A stretch of DNA of 64,000 nt, taken from contig NZ_LR134289.1 of NCBI RefSeq assembly GCF_900636535.1, forward strand, positions 434,001 to 498,000, in the 5' to 3' direction. Every line of letters starts with the position of its first letter. The stretch's first letter is position 1. The notes below the pieces were generated by a model, which was not told the origin of the DNA, ran no database searches, and saw only the letters and a program-made list of their open reading frames with translations. The position numbers were made by a program, and so were the translations under genes. The DNA comes from Chryseobacterium gleum. GTDB lineage: Bacteria; Bacteroidota; Bacteroidia; Flavobacteriales; Weeksellaceae. Positions 34,474 to 43,833 of the stretch are shown here, piece after piece.

Positions 34474-35184
34474 ACAATAAAAGTTTTACAATCTTTAGAT
34501 AAAAAGAAGTTCAGACAAAAATACAATTTGTTTTTGGTTGAAGGTAATAAAATCATTTGTGAACTTTTTAATTCTAACTTTAAAGTTAAAGAAATATTGT
34601 CAACCGATCCACAAAAATTGGACCGTACTGATATCCCTGTTACCCATATCTCTGAAAATGAATTAAAAAAAATCAGTTTTCTCAAAACTCCAAAAGATTC
34701 CGTTGCGGTATGTTATCTTGCTGAGGAAAAAAAACTGGAAGATAAGAATATACAGCTGGTTTTGGACGGTATACAGGATCCGGGAAATTTAGGAACCATC
34801 ATACGTCTGGCAGACTGGTTTGGGATTGAGCAGGTTATCTGCAGTGAAGATACGGTAGACGTATACAACCCGAAAGTAATTCAGGCAACCATGGGTTCTT
34901 TTACCAGGGTGAATGTGGTATATACTGATCTTGTGGAATATCTTTCCAAAACAGAAAATGTAAACATCGGAACAGATATGGAAGGGGAGAATATCTATAC
35001 TTTTGAGAAACCTGAGAAAATCAACCTGATCTTAGGAAACGAAGGAAACGGAATGAGACCGGAAACAGAGAAGCTTTTGCAGAAAAGTATCAGTATTCCA
35101 AGATTTGGAAAATCCCAGTCTACAGAAAGCCTGAATGTATCTATGGCTGCAGGGATTATTTTAGGACAGCTGTTTTCGAAATAA
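34459..35184 (+). CDS. SpoU/TrmH-family RNA 2'-O-methyltransferase
   Basis: About 241 residues starting MLTAHTIKVLQSLDKKKFRQKY, the usual start of the RlmB-like branch. An N-terminal substrate-binding domain (about 1-95) is followed by the SPOUT knot with the three family motifs: DPGNLGTIIRLADWFG, LILGNEGNGM and IPRFGKSQSTESLNVSMAAGIIL. It methylates ribose in rRNA or tRNA; the exact target is unclear. The ATG at 34459 fits the promoter 16 bases upstream. It ends at a long hairpin shared with the convergent gene. Confidence 0.9.
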   Translation: MLTAHTIKVLQSLDKKKFRQKYNLFLVEGNKIICELFNSNFKVKEILSTDPQKLDRTDIPVTHISENELKKISFLKTPKDSVAVCYLAEEKKLEDKNIQLVLDGIQDPGNLGTIIRLADWFGIEQVICSEDTVDVYNPKVIQATMGSFTRVNVVYTDLVEYLSKTENVNIGTDMEGENIYTFEKPEKINLILGNEGNGMRPETEKLLQKSISIPRFGKSQSTESLNVSMAAGIILGQLFSK

Positions 35185-35190
35185 AAACAG

Positions 35191-35251
35191 GAAACCAGAG
35201 GTTAGAAACTCGTGTACATCACTTCCTGAGTATTTTCTAACCTCTGGTTTC
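35191..35251. terminator. Long hairpin between convergent genes
   Basis: Perfect 18-bp stem: GAAACCAGAGGTTAGAAA at 35191-35208 pairs with 35234-35251, with a 25-base loop. It can stop transcription from both sides. Confidence 0.7.
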
Positions 35252-35257
35252 TAGCGT

Positions 35258-35758
35258 CTATATAAGCTGTTCCATACTTGAAACACTTTTATTTTTCTGA
35301 TAGACCTCAATCTTTTTTCTGACATATTTCAGTGCTATTGGAGCTAGATAAATCAGAACTGCGCCAATCAGTTTTTTCTTCCAGTTGGAGCTTTTCATAT
35401 TTTTTTTGGCATAGTTTCCTACGATAGCAGTAACTCCCAGCTTAACAAGGCTGTCTGTAATGTTTCCTCCTTTGAACGCGGAGCTTGCAATTCCTACAGC
35501 TGTATTTTTGCTGATCAAAAGGTCTTTTACCTCTGAAGTAAGCTGCTTGGCAATGACATCCTTTCTGAGAACTACTTTTTCATCACCGTCTTCATCTATT
35601 TTTTCCTGAAGATACTGGTCGCTTAAGCCATTGGTAAATGCACTCAGGCTTTCCTTCGTATTTTTGAAGGTAAGAAGATTTTCCAGATCACTTATTTCAC
35701 TTTGAAGCAGTTTTTTCTTTCTTCTTAATTCTTCTATGCTCTCGTATTTTCTGCCCAT
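35258..35758 (-). CDS. Hypothetical protein of the YtxH/holin-like cluster
   Basis: A 166-residue protein of unknown function. The first 35 residues form a heptad-like coiled coil (EELRRKKKLLQSEISDLENLL). The C-terminal third has a hydrophobic stretch (LIGAVLIYLAPIALKYV) that could be membrane-associated. Its start lies three bases from the stop of the holin-like gene upstream, so they form one transcript. With YtxH and the holin-like protein it makes a three-gene set often seen together in flavobacteria and possibly tied to envelope stress. Confidence 0.7.
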   Translation of the reverse strand: MGRKYESIEELRRKKKLLQSEISDLENLLTFKNTKESLSAFTNGLSDQYLQEKIDEDGDEKVVLRKDVIAKQLTSEVKDLLISKNTAVGIASSAFKGGNITDSLVKLGVTAIVGNYAKKNMKSSNWKKKLIGAVLIYLAPIALKYVRKKIEVYQKNKSVSSMEQLI

Positions 35759-35761
35759 AGT

Positions 35762-36070
35762 TTAATGATTTAAAAATTTAATAACCTGATCTGCAACCGT
35801 GTTGACAATTTTACCTTTGAATGCAACAACAAATGCCATTACCAAAGCATAAAACCCTGCAACAATTAAGAATCCGTAAGAGTAATTATCCAGTGCTTTC
35901 CCGATAAGGAAGGCGATTCCAAAATTGAAAAGGATAATAAAAAAAGCAAAAGCAACAAGCAGTACTACAAAGTAAGTAATGAGCCCGGCAGACAGAGACG
36001 ACTTTTCAGTGGCTTCAATTTTCAGAAGATCTATTCTCTTGGAGGCGTATTCTTTAATAGTTTCTATCAT
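35762..36070 (-). CDS. Phage-holin-superfamily-like membrane protein (YqjE type)
   Basis: A 102-residue protein with two strongly hydrophobic segments (about 30-55 and 66-90) and a basic start (EYASKRIDLLKIEATEKSSL). This fits the 'phage holin family' group of small inner-membrane proteins usually found next to YtxH and a coiled-coil protein. It is not a phage gene here. A terminator separates it from the YtxH gene upstream. Confidence 0.8.
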   Translation of the reverse strand: MIETIKEYASKRIDLLKIEATEKSSLSAGLITYFVVLLVAFAFFIILFNFGIAFLIGKALDNYSYGFLIVAGFYALVMAFVVAFKGKIVNTVADQVIKFLNH

Positions 36071-36088
36071 TGTTTTTTTTTAAAGTTA

Positions 36089-36120
36089 CAAAAAAAGGAA
36101 CTTTCGCACAAAAGTTCCTT
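36089..36120 (-). terminator. Terminator after the YtxH gene
   Basis: AAGGAACTTT / AAAGTTCCTT stem (36096-36120) followed by T7 on the minus strand. Confidence 0.8.
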
Positions 36121-36149
36121 CCCGTAATTTACTTAAAAAGATAAATTAC

Positions 36150-36500
36150 TTATTTTTTTAGGTCATTCAGTTCTGCTTCCACATCTTTTGCCAGATCTGC
36201 AGTTTTGGAAACAATCTGATCCTTGTATTTATCATATCCGTCTTTCACAGTATGTGCTACGCTGCTAGCAGTTTCCTTGAAAGTAGAAGAAATATTGCTG
36301 TACTGGTCCTTTACTTTTTCAGAAACCTCTCCATATTTATTTTTCGCCTGATCTTTTAGATCATTAGCCTTAGTTTTAATTTTTTTTCTGGTTTCTTTAC
36401 CTTCTTCCGGTGCGTATAACATTCCTAAGATTACACCTGCCGCAGCACCTGCAAGAAGTCCTGCCAATATACCTGCTGTATTATTTCCTTTTCTAGACAT
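36150..36500 (-). CDS. YtxH domain-containing protein
   Basis: A 116-residue protein. A glycine/alanine-rich transmembrane helix (GILAGLLAGAAAGVILGMLY, about 10-29) is followed at once by APEEGKETRKKI, the YtxH signature. The rest is a long charged helix (QAKNKYGEVSEKVKDQY). Such proteins are often stress-induced; their mechanism is not known. It lies upstream of the holin-like gene, with a terminator in between that may let part of the transcription through. Confidence 0.9.
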   Translation of the reverse strand: MSRKGNNTAGILAGLLAGAAAGVILGMLYAPEEGKETRKKIKTKANDLKDQAKNKYGEVSEKVKDQYSNISSTFKETASSVAHTVKDGYDKYKDQIVSKTADLAKDVEAELNDLKK

Positions 36501-36595
36501 TTTAAGTTTTTTAATAATTAATAATAGATTAGTTTTTACAGTAATAAAACTTACAATTTGTATACCAAAGGAGGCTTTAAGCCTATTAAAAATTG

Positions 36596-37270
36596 TTAAA
36601 TCTTTTTGATGTGAGATAAAATAAGGGCTATGGTTTCGTCCTTGGTCAGTTCAGAATTATCTATAACAATGGCGTCTTCAGCCTGCTTCAATGGGGCTAT
36701 CTCACGCTCACTGTCGATCTTGTCGCGTTCTATAAGGTTTTGTTTTACCTGTTCTTTATCAGCTTCTATGCCCAGGCCTTTCAGCTCCAGAAATCTTCTG
36801 TTGGTTCTTTCGTCAATGCTGGCAGTAAGAAAGAATTTATAGTCCGCATTTGGCAGAACTACTGTCCCTATGTCACGTCCGTCCATAATAACACCTCCTT
36901 TTTCTGCCAAAGTGCGCTGTGACTGTAGCAAGAAGTCTCTTACTTCTTTTTGTTTGGCCACAAGGCTTACATTATCGGATACGATGTTGGTACGGATTTC
37001 TTTGGAGATATCAGAATCATTAAGAAAAAGAATCAGTGTGCCGCCGTTGTTTTTAAATTCAAGTTTGATCCGGTCAAAAGAAGAGAACAGTGTATTCAGA
37101 TCAATTTCACCGTTTTCATTCACACAATGCTGCAAAGCATACCAGGTAACTCCTCTGTAAAGCGCTCCTGTATCCATATGAATAAGTCCCAGTTGATCAG
37201 CAATGATTTTAGAGATAGAACTTTTTCCGGTAGACGAGTACCCATCGATAGCAATTACAGGTTTTTTCAT
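36596..37270 (-). CDS. cmk: (d)CMP kinase
   Basis: A 224-residue cytidylate kinase that phosphorylates CMP and dCMP with ATP. The P-loop is GYSSTGKSS (9-17), then MDTGALYRGVTW, the NMP-binding part, and GRDIGTVVLPNADYKFFLTAS. REIAPLKQAEDAIVIDNS close to the C terminus is typical. It follows porQ by 84 bases on the same strand, a gene order common in Bacteroidota. Confidence 0.95.
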   Translation of the reverse strand: MKKPVIAIDGYSSTGKSSISKIIADQLGLIHMDTGALYRGVTWYALQHCVNENGEIDLNTLFSSFDRIKLEFKNNGGTLILFLNDSDISKEIRTNIVSDNVSLVAKQKEVRDFLLQSQRTLAEKGGVIMDGRDIGTVVLPNADYKFFLTASIDERTNRRFLELKGLGIEADKEQVKQNLIERDKIDSEREIAPLKQAEDAIVIDNSELTKDETIALILSHIKKI

Positions 37271-37353
37271 ACTGCAAATTTCAAGATTTTTTCTTAAAAA
37301 TCAAGAAGAAGTAAGAAATTTTCGGAATAATTAAGAAATTTCGGGCCTGAAGA

Positions 37354-38346
37354 TTATTCTCCTCTGTGGCTGGAAAGGTCCATGGAAATTCCTATCTGAT
37401 TGACATTTGAAGAGTTGTGATATCTAACGTGCGCATAATCTATACGGAATCTGGACACTTTAACTCCAAATCCTGCAGAAAGCCCTGAAAAGTTTCTCTG
37501 ATCTGCCACCGCCAGCTCATTTCCTCTTTTTACATTATATCCCAGTCTGATATTGAAGTTCTTTTCCGGGAACAATTCTGCTCCCAATGAAAAGTGATCG
37601 GCAATCTTTCTTCCGGTACCCACTTTCTGCCCGTCCAGATTTTCTTCTGAAGAAATATCAAACTTTTGCAGGTCATGTGCGGTAATAGTGATGGCAAGAG
37701 GGAAATTCTTGATGGTTTTGGTGTATCCCAGATCTATTCTGAAAGGAAGGTTTTCTCTTGTTCCATTGAAAGATTTCAGCTGAAAGCCAAAGTTTCTCAT
37801 CACCAATGAAACCACTTCTTTGTTCTTTTTATTATGATAGGTAACTCCCGCTGTTCCGGAGATGGCGGAAGAAGTATAATTATCAATTTTTGAGGTAATA
37901 AAATTAAGTCCTCCACCAATAGTCCAGTCTTCTTCAAACTGGTAGGCATAGCCTGCACCAATGGCTACATCAGAAGCCTTAAATTCTCCGTTTTCGAAAC
38001 CGCTTTCATCCGTTCTCGGAATACTTCCATAGCTCATATACCTTGCATTGATGGTCGCCATATGGCCATTTTCAAAGTCTTTGGCATAAGCAATCGTTCC
38101 GTATTTCGAATCGGCAAGGTATGCCGTTGCATTTACAGAAAGCTGTTTATCAGAATCTTTATTTAACAGGGCAGGGTTTGCAATAGCAAAGGAAACATCA
38201 TAATCTCTTACTGAAATTGCATCACCGCCCAGGGCAGCTTGTCTTGCAGATACAGGTACATTTAAGAACGGATAAACATTTGTTCCTGTTTGCGCATAAG
38301 AAACAATTCCTGATAGAAATAATGAAAAAATGATAATTTTCTTCAA
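37354..38346 (-). CDS. porQ: Type IX secretion system protein PorQ
   Basis: A 330-residue outer-membrane beta-barrel protein. The signal peptide ends at SYAQ (residue 19). PorQ/PorV-family marks follow: NVPVSARQAALGGDAISVRDYDVSFAIANPALL, and a C-terminal VSRFRIDYAHVRYH. PorQ is a component of the type IX secretion system used by Bacteroidota for surface adhesins and enzymes. The neighbouring cmk is the usual partner. A canonical promoter is present just upstream. Confidence 0.92.
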   Translation of the reverse strand: MKKIIIFSLFLSGIVSYAQTGTNVYPFLNVPVSARQAALGGDAISVRDYDVSFAIANPALLNKDSDKQLSVNATAYLADSKYGTIAYAKDFENGHMATINARYMSYGSIPRTDESGFENGEFKASDVAIGAGYAYQFEEDWTIGGGLNFITSKIDNYTSSAISGTAGVTYHNKKNKEVVSLVMRNFGFQLKSFNGTRENLPFRIDLGYTKTIKNFPLAITITAHDLQKFDISSEENLDGQKVGTGRKIADHFSLGAELFPEKNFNIRLGYNVKRGNELAVADQRNFSGLSAGFGVKVSRFRIDYAHVRYHNSSNVNQIGISMDLSSHRGE

Positions 38347-38364
38347 TTCAATTTATAATTAATG

Positions 38365-38393
38365 CAAAAATAATCCTTTTTCGTACTTTTCAA
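38365..38393 (-). promoter_or_regulatory. Promoter of porQ-cmk
   Basis: On the minus strand TTG (38391-38393), 18 bp, TATTTTTG (38365-38372), ending 18 bases before the porQ ATG. This is a full TTG/TAnnTTTG promoter. Confidence 0.65.
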
Positions 38394-38451
38394 AATATTT
38401 CTTACATTATTTCTATTTAAATATTTTTCTTTTATCAACATTTTTAATGAT

Positions 38452-38459
38452 TATATTTG
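38452..38459 (+). promoter_or_regulatory. -7 element of pyrH
   Basis: TATATTTG, 54 bases before the pyrH ATG. No clear -33 TTG is seen. Confidence 0.45.
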
Positions 38460-38510
38460 CAAAATCAAATTCCTGGGAAACCAGTACTAATAAAAAGTTA
38501 TTAAAAATAA

Positions 38511-39221
<711 letters not shown>

Positions 39222-39246
39222 TCAACCTGTATCAATACGATAATAT

Positions 39247-39289
39247 AAAAAACACCTGTCATGGCGACTTAGCTTTGACAGGTGTTTTT
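39247..39289. terminator. Bidirectional terminator after pyrH
   Basis: AAAAACACCTGTCA (39248-39261) pairs with TGACAGGTGTTTTT (39276-39289), between convergent pyrH and the lipase-like gene. Confidence 0.88.
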
Positions 39290-39309
39290 GATTTAAGCTA
39301 TAATTCTAA

Positions 39310-40668
39310 TTATTCATTCACTTCAACGTTCTGTTGAGTGATTCCCTGGGTCGCCGCATAACGAAGAGAAATCCAGCCGATGATCTGATTGATTATTTTC
39401 ATAATCATCTCAAATTTTGTAACAGCAGTTACTCCCGGTACCAGCTTCACCTGCTGAGGCTGAGGTAATGGCTGCTGCAGAATAAGTCCGTTTACCTGAG
39501 GATAACCAGGACCAAAGGAAGGGATGCCCGAGTACATATCTACGTGCTGCAAAAATAACTGGTACATATAATCATACAAAGACTGGGGTGGTGTATTGAT
39601 GCTGACACCAGGCCCATCCGAGTTCTGAAGTTTACCCGGAAGTGACTGGTTTTGTATCCTTGTATAGGTTACACCTGACACGGAAGCATCAGCAAGGGCA
39701 ATATTCTGCAAAGTTTCTAATGTAAAGGCAGTAAGCCTGTCAGGAGATTGGCCATATATCGTTGCAATCTCTTCCAGATCTGCTGCCGGCCAGGCATGTG
39801 GTACCACATCCAGATCGTTCCAGTGCATGGTGTTCCAGCTCTGATAATCTCCTGTCTGAGCCTGCCATCCGGCAGGTAAAGGTGGAAATGTAGTATTGAA
39901 CAGGCTGGCAAACGCTGTCTCACCCGGAGTAGGTCCGGCAGTAGGATATACCAGTGTTACCCCGAAAGCATCAAGATCTTTATTTTCTTTCAGATAGAGG
40001 GCAAGGGTAGGTGATAATGCTCCTGCAAGGCTGTGTCCGCAAAAAATAATGGCTGTATCAGGATCCGGATTTAAACCGGCAAGAAACTGCTGGAGTGTGG
40101 TATTAGGTGATGCGGCCGTATCCGGGCTTATAAGTCCGAGGAGTATACCTACACCGGTAGCGGTTCCTTTTGAAATATAGGGATCAGTTCCATTATACGA
40201 TGATGGTGTAAAATTGGAAGGATCATACGTTGTCCAGTTGACCACCTCCGATACTGAAAAATCTTCCGTTTCCCAGTCGTAAAGGGAGGATGGATTGGTA
40301 GCTGCGATAGCCACAACGTAGACAGGCACTGCAGGCCCTCCCGGAAATGCGACTGTGTCACATTGAGCTACATACAAAGCATTATCTGCAACCCCTGTAG
40401 GTTTGTCATTTTCGTCGGTTTCTTCAATCAGAGCTGGGCCCCAGACAAGATTCCAGTCTCCCAATACCGGAGTAACTGAAGGATCAGCTGTTGAGGGGGT
40501 AGTCTGATTCATTATTTTAACAGGAGGAACATTGTTGAAATAAAAAGATAGGTCATACTGAAGCTGTTGCTGCAATTCGGTGCCGGTACCATTGTAGCCC
40601 CCGGCACGGTTGGCAAGACCTGACATTGCAAAAACCTGTTGGTATGCGTCTAAAGATGGATTTGTCAT
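39310..40668 (-). CDS. Lipase-like alpha/beta hydrolase
   Basis: A 452-residue protein. The nucleophile elbow CGHSLAGALSPTLAL (Ser near residue 211) matches class-3 fungal-type lipases, and a later aspartate and histidine (NDLDVVPHAW) could complete the triad. No signal peptide is seen, so it may be intracellular or leave by an unusual route. It is rich in Pro, Gly and Thr with many internal turns, and its GC content looks higher than that of its neighbours. It sits alone between pyrH and frr with its own terminator, which suggests acquisition. Confidence 0.75.
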   Translation of the reverse strand: MTNPSLDAYQQVFAMSGLANRAGGYNGTGTELQQQLQYDLSFYFNNVPPVKIMNQTTPSTADPSVTPVLGDWNLVWGPALIEETDENDKPTGVADNALYVAQCDTVAFPGGPAVPVYVVAIAATNPSSLYDWETEDFSVSEVVNWTTYDPSNFTPSSYNGTDPYISKGTATGVGILLGLISPDTAASPNTTLQQFLAGLNPDPDTAIIFCGHSLAGALSPTLALYLKENKDLDAFGVTLVYPTAGPTPGETAFASLFNTTFPPLPAGWQAQTGDYQSWNTMHWNDLDVVPHAWPAADLEEIATIYGQSPDRLTAFTLETLQNIALADASVSGVTYTRIQNQSLPGKLQNSDGPGVSINTPPQSLYDYMYQLFLQHVDMYSGIPSFGPGYPQVNGLILQQPLPQPQQVKLVPGVTAVTKFEMIMKIINQIIGWISLRYAATQGITQQNVEVNE

Positions 40669-41016
40669 GATGTGATAGGTTTAAATTAGTTTATAATCAT
40701 TAAATATTGTCTTCTTCAAGACTCTCTGTTGATCATGGAGGTATCAATGGTAGAGCCTCCTTAATCATCTTTTAAAAGGCATAGTAAAGGAAGTTAGAAA
40801 AAATGATATCTCACAGAGTAGAAATAACCGAAATGTTCTATAGGTATTTATACCCGGATTCTTTGTTTAAAATGAAAACAAACTCTGAAATGAGAAAATA
40901 GTAAGTGCATATCTGAAAAATTAAGCCAGCTTTCTTTGAGAAAATATGCATAAACGTGTGGTATTTTGTAGATTCAATAATTTTTCTATCTTTGAGACTC
41001 AACTAAACTAATAACT
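40669..41016. promoter_or_regulatory. Divergent intergenic region
   Basis: It separates the lipase-like gene and a lipoprotein gene. A GGAGG...CCTCC hairpin lies at 40738-40762. A canonical promoter for the lipoprotein lies at 40966-40994. I see no small gene. Confidence 0.4.
40966..40994 (+). promoter_or_regulatory. Promoter of the lipoprotein gene at 41017
   Basis: TTG (40966-40968), 18 bp, TATCTTTG (40987-40994), 22 bases before the ATG. It matches the Bacteroidota consensus well. Confidence 0.7.
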
Positions 41017-41664
41017 ATGAAAAAATTACTTCTGCTAGCAAGCAGTGTATTGCTATTTTCTTGCTCAACAAATGAAGAAATAGAAAAGCACGAAAAATCT
41101 ACACTTTCTGAAACAAAAATTCAAGCTTTTAAAAAAGCTTCCGAAAAAGGTTCATCTGGTGATCCTGTTACTTTTAAATGTGGTTCAACCAGCTACATTA
41201 ATCCCATCAACGTAAATCCGAACTATCCGTACATCAATAATTACGAGGTATTGTATAAGGAAGGAACTCCAATGTGGGGAAGAAACCAAATATATCTTGA
41301 TAAATTTGTTGCAGAGGCTTTATTTCCGTCTGCAAATGGTCCATTTCCCACTCTAGGTCCGACAATCTACTATGGATATAATGCATACGGGGATTTCCTG
41401 AGCGATCCCACTCCTTATGATAATAATGCGGAGTATTCGTACGGGCAAGATGCTGATAATGCTTCATTCTACGGAGATATTTTCCCTTATAATGCACCAA
41501 TGACGAATGATGCCGCTAATACTGTCTATCATCATTTTAAAACTTACATTGACCAATGGACATCTCAAGGTAAGCATGTGGTAGCAGTACACATTTTTAC
41601 TGAAAGCTATCTCTGTATACCTGCCGCAAAAGGAATAAGAATAAGATTGAAATTTAGTAATTAA
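41017..41664 (+). CDS. Lipoprotein of unknown function
   Basis: A 215-residue protein with lipobox LLFSC (Cys16). The mature part is rich in Tyr, Asn and Pro, with repeated short NPNYPYIN-type turns and a late IFTESYLCIPA with a single cysteine. I recognise no domain. It has its own promoter and terminator and lies between pyrH and frr, so it appears to be a self-contained insertion. The aromatic-rich composition would suit a surface-exposed binding protein, which is inference. Confidence 0.7.
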   Translation: MKKLLLLASSVLLFSCSTNEEIEKHEKSTLSETKIQAFKKASEKGSSGDPVTFKCGSTSYINPINVNPNYPYINNYEVLYKEGTPMWGRNQIYLDKFVAEALFPSANGPFPTLGPTIYYGYNAYGDFLSDPTPYDNNAEYSYGQDADNASFYGDIFPYNAPMTNDAANTVYHHFKTYIDQWTSQGKHVVAVHIFTESYLCIPAAKGIRIRLKFSN

Positions 41665-41690
41665 ATATCTTCTTCTTTAATACTAATAAT

Positions 41691-41715
41691 AGCCTTCTCT
41701 TTGAGAGGGCTTTTG
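41691..41715 (+). terminator. Terminator of the lipoprotein gene
   Basis: AGCCTTCTC / GAGAGGGCT stem (one G-U pair) followed by T4. Confidence 0.7.
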
Positions 41716-41825
41716 TTATAAAGTAATTGCTATAATAAAATAATTTTATATACCGTCATTTTTAAAAATATCAACGTTTTCCAAAATACAGAATGCTGTC
41801 TTACCAAAATATCGAAAACAATCAT

Positions 41826-41833
41826 TATTTTTG
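41826..41833 (+). promoter_or_regulatory. -7 element of frr
   Basis: TATTTTTG, giving a 5' leader of about 120 bases before the frr ATG. It shows that frr has its own promoter despite the broken link to pyrH. Confidence 0.5.
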
Positions 41834-41958
41834 CAGCACTGAATAGTAAAAAATCATTAAAAGTAATGAGAAACATTGATGTTTACAGCGTTTTTTGGGC
41901 TTTAATGAGTATTCAGACTGATTAATAGATGTGTAATTTATCAAACTATACTATAATA

Positions 41959-42513
41959 ATGGAAGAATTAGATCTTATATTAGAATCTGTAAAACAAGAC
42001 ATGGATGCAGCTGTAAAGCACCTTGATCACGCATTTCAAAGAATCAGAGCGGGACGTGCTTCTACAACAATGGTTCAGGATGTAATGGTAGAATATTACG
42101 GGGCTATGACTCCTATCAACCAGGTTGCGAATGTTTCTATTCCGGATGCCATGACTATCTCTATTCAACCTTGGGACAGAACTGCAATCAATGCGATTGA
42201 AAAAGCGATCATCAATTCCAACTTAGGTTTTGCACCTTCCAACAACGGAGAAAATATCATCCTTAACGTTCCGCCTTTAACAGAGGAAAGAAGAAAAGAG
42301 CTTGCAAAGCAGGCAAAAGCTGAAGCAGAACAAACTAAAGTTACAGTAAGAAACGCAAGACAGGACGGTTTGAAAGAACTTAAAAAACTGGATGGAGTTT
42401 CTGAAGACGTTATCAAAGGTGTGGAAGAAGAAATCCAGACGTATACAGATAAATATGTTAAGCTTTGCGATGAGCATCTTAAGACAAAAGAAGCTGAAAT
42501 TATGAAAGTATAA
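41959..42513 (+). CDS. frr: Ribosome recycling factor
   Basis: A 184-residue protein that splits ribosomes after termination together with EF-G. I chose the start at 41959 (MEELDLILESVKQDM), the normal start of the family. Core motifs are RIRAGRASTTMVQDV, NIILNVPPLTEERRKEL and the final helix with VRNARQDGLKELKKL. Length is usual. A 19-codon open frame precedes it in the leader (41866-41925), but there is no sign that it is used. A strong terminator follows. Confidence 0.97.
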   Translation: MEELDLILESVKQDMDAAVKHLDHAFQRIRAGRASTTMVQDVMVEYYGAMTPINQVANVSIPDAMTISIQPWDRTAINAIEKAIINSNLGFAPSNNGENIILNVPPLTEERRKELAKQAKAEAEQTKVTVRNARQDGLKELKKLDGVSEDVIKGVEEEIQTYTDKYVKLCDEHLKTKEAEIMKV

Positions 42514-42541
42514 TTTTCAGTTTTGAAAATAAAATAATAAG

Positions 42542-42570
42542 AGAGGTTTCCGAAAGGAAGCCTCTTTTTT
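42542..42570 (+). terminator. Terminator of frr
   Basis: AGAGG...CCTCT stem with inner TTCC/GGAA and a GAAA loop, followed by T6. Confidence 0.85.
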
Positions 42571-42722
42571 CTTGCTGTATTCCTTATTTGCTGTTCTTTT
42601 TCATTTTTTATAATGCAATACATTCTTGTTTCATACGATATTGATGAATATTTACGTTCATTCATTATATTTAATAAATAATCCTGAGATATGATTAAAA
42701 AACAGGTAACAAACTTACTATA

Positions 42723-43784
42723 ATGATGACAAAAATTATCGGGGTAGGAAACTACATCCCATCGGAAACCATAACCAATTTATTTTTTGATAAACATATT
42801 TTTCTTAATGAAGAAGGAGTCGTATTAAAAGAGAATAATGCTTCCATTACGGATAAGCTGAAGAAGATTACGGGGATTGAAGAAAGAAGATATGCCGACA
42901 ATACACAGGTTACTTCTGATCTTGGATATATTGCCGCAAAGAAGGCTATAGAAAATTCAGAAATTGATCCGGAAACTTTAGACTATATTATCTTTGCCCA
43001 CAACTTTGGAGATGTCCGCTTTGGAACGGTTCAGTCGGATATGGTACCCAGCCTTGCAGCAAGGGTAAAACATTTGTTGGGAATCAGAAATAATTTCTGC
43101 GTAGCTTATGATGTCCTTTTCGGATGTCCGGGTTGGATTGAAGGAGTGATACAGGCCCATGCATTTATCAGATCCGGAATGGCAAAAAGGTGTCTTGTAA
43201 TTGGAGCAGAAACCCTTTCGCGCGTGGTAGATATTCATGACAGGGACAGCATGATCTATGCTGACGGGGCAGGAGCAGCCGTTCTGGAAGTCAATAATGA
43301 TGATGACTCCGGTATTAAAGCTCACTTATCCGCTTCCTATACATTGGAAGAAAAAGATTATCTGTATTTTGGAAAATCTTACAACAACGAAAGATGTCCT
43401 GATACCCGGTACATCAAAATGGATGGCAGAAAAATCTACGAATTTGCCCTGGTAAATGTTCCGGATGCCATGAAAAAATGTCTTGATAACAGTGGATATT
43501 CCATCGAGCAATTGAATAAAATTATTATCCATCAGGCGAATGAAAAAATGGATGAAGCCATCGTTAACCGATTTTACCAGTTATATGGAAAGCCGGTTCC
43601 GGAAAACATCATGCCTATGGTGATCCATAAACTTGGAAACAGCAGTGTGGCTACGATTCCTTCTTTACTGACAATGATTCTGCAGGATGAGCTGGAACAT
43701 CATAAGATCAGCAAAGGTGATATCGTATTATTTGCGTCTGTAGGGGCTGGAATGAACATTAATGCTTTTGTTTATCAGTTTTAA
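42723..43784 (+). CDS. 3-oxoacyl-ACP synthase III family protein (FabH-like)
   Basis: A 353-residue thiolase-fold condensing enzyme. The triad is visible: cysteine in DVLFGCPGW (about 138), histidine in IIIHQANEKM (about 263) and asparagine in KLGNSSVATIPSLL (about 305). It starts a chain from acyl-CoA and malonyl-ACP or makes a related ketide. The loop around the cysteine (FGCPGW) differs from classical FabH (NAACAGF), so a specialised role is likely. It is monocistronic with its own terminator. Either of two adjacent ATGs could start it. Confidence 0.88.
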   Translation: MMTKIIGVGNYIPSETITNLFFDKHIFLNEEGVVLKENNASITDKLKKITGIEERRYADNTQVTSDLGYIAAKKAIENSEIDPETLDYIIFAHNFGDVRFGTVQSDMVPSLAARVKHLLGIRNNFCVAYDVLFGCPGWIEGVIQAHAFIRSGMAKRCLVIGAETLSRVVDIHDRDSMIYADGAGAAVLEVNNDDDSGIKAHLSASYTLEEKDYLYFGKSYNNERCPDTRYIKMDGRKIYEFALVNVPDAMKKCLDNSGYSIEQLNKIIIHQANEKMDEAIVNRFYQLYGKPVPENIMPMVIHKLGNSSVATIPSLLTMILQDELEHHKISKGDIVLFASVGAGMNINAFVYQF

Positions 43785-43791
43785 AATTAAG

Positions 43792-43823
43792 AGGCTGCCT
43801 CCTGTTAGGAGACAGCCTTTTTT
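43792..43823. terminator. Terminator between FabH-like gene and convergent gene
   Basis: AGGCTG-c-CTCC / GGAG-a-CAGCCT stem followed by T6. Confidence 0.85.
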
Positions 43824-43833
43824 ATTTTAGTAT

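Noticed and set aside
35762..36070. Prophage remnant because of the holin-like protein
   Set aside because: The neighbours are a YtxH gene and a coiled-coil gene, a usual chromosomal cluster, and no other phage gene is present.
41866..41925. 19-codon open frame in the frr leader
   Set aside because: It has no sign of translation and no link to a known control of frr; it is mentioned only in the frr entry.
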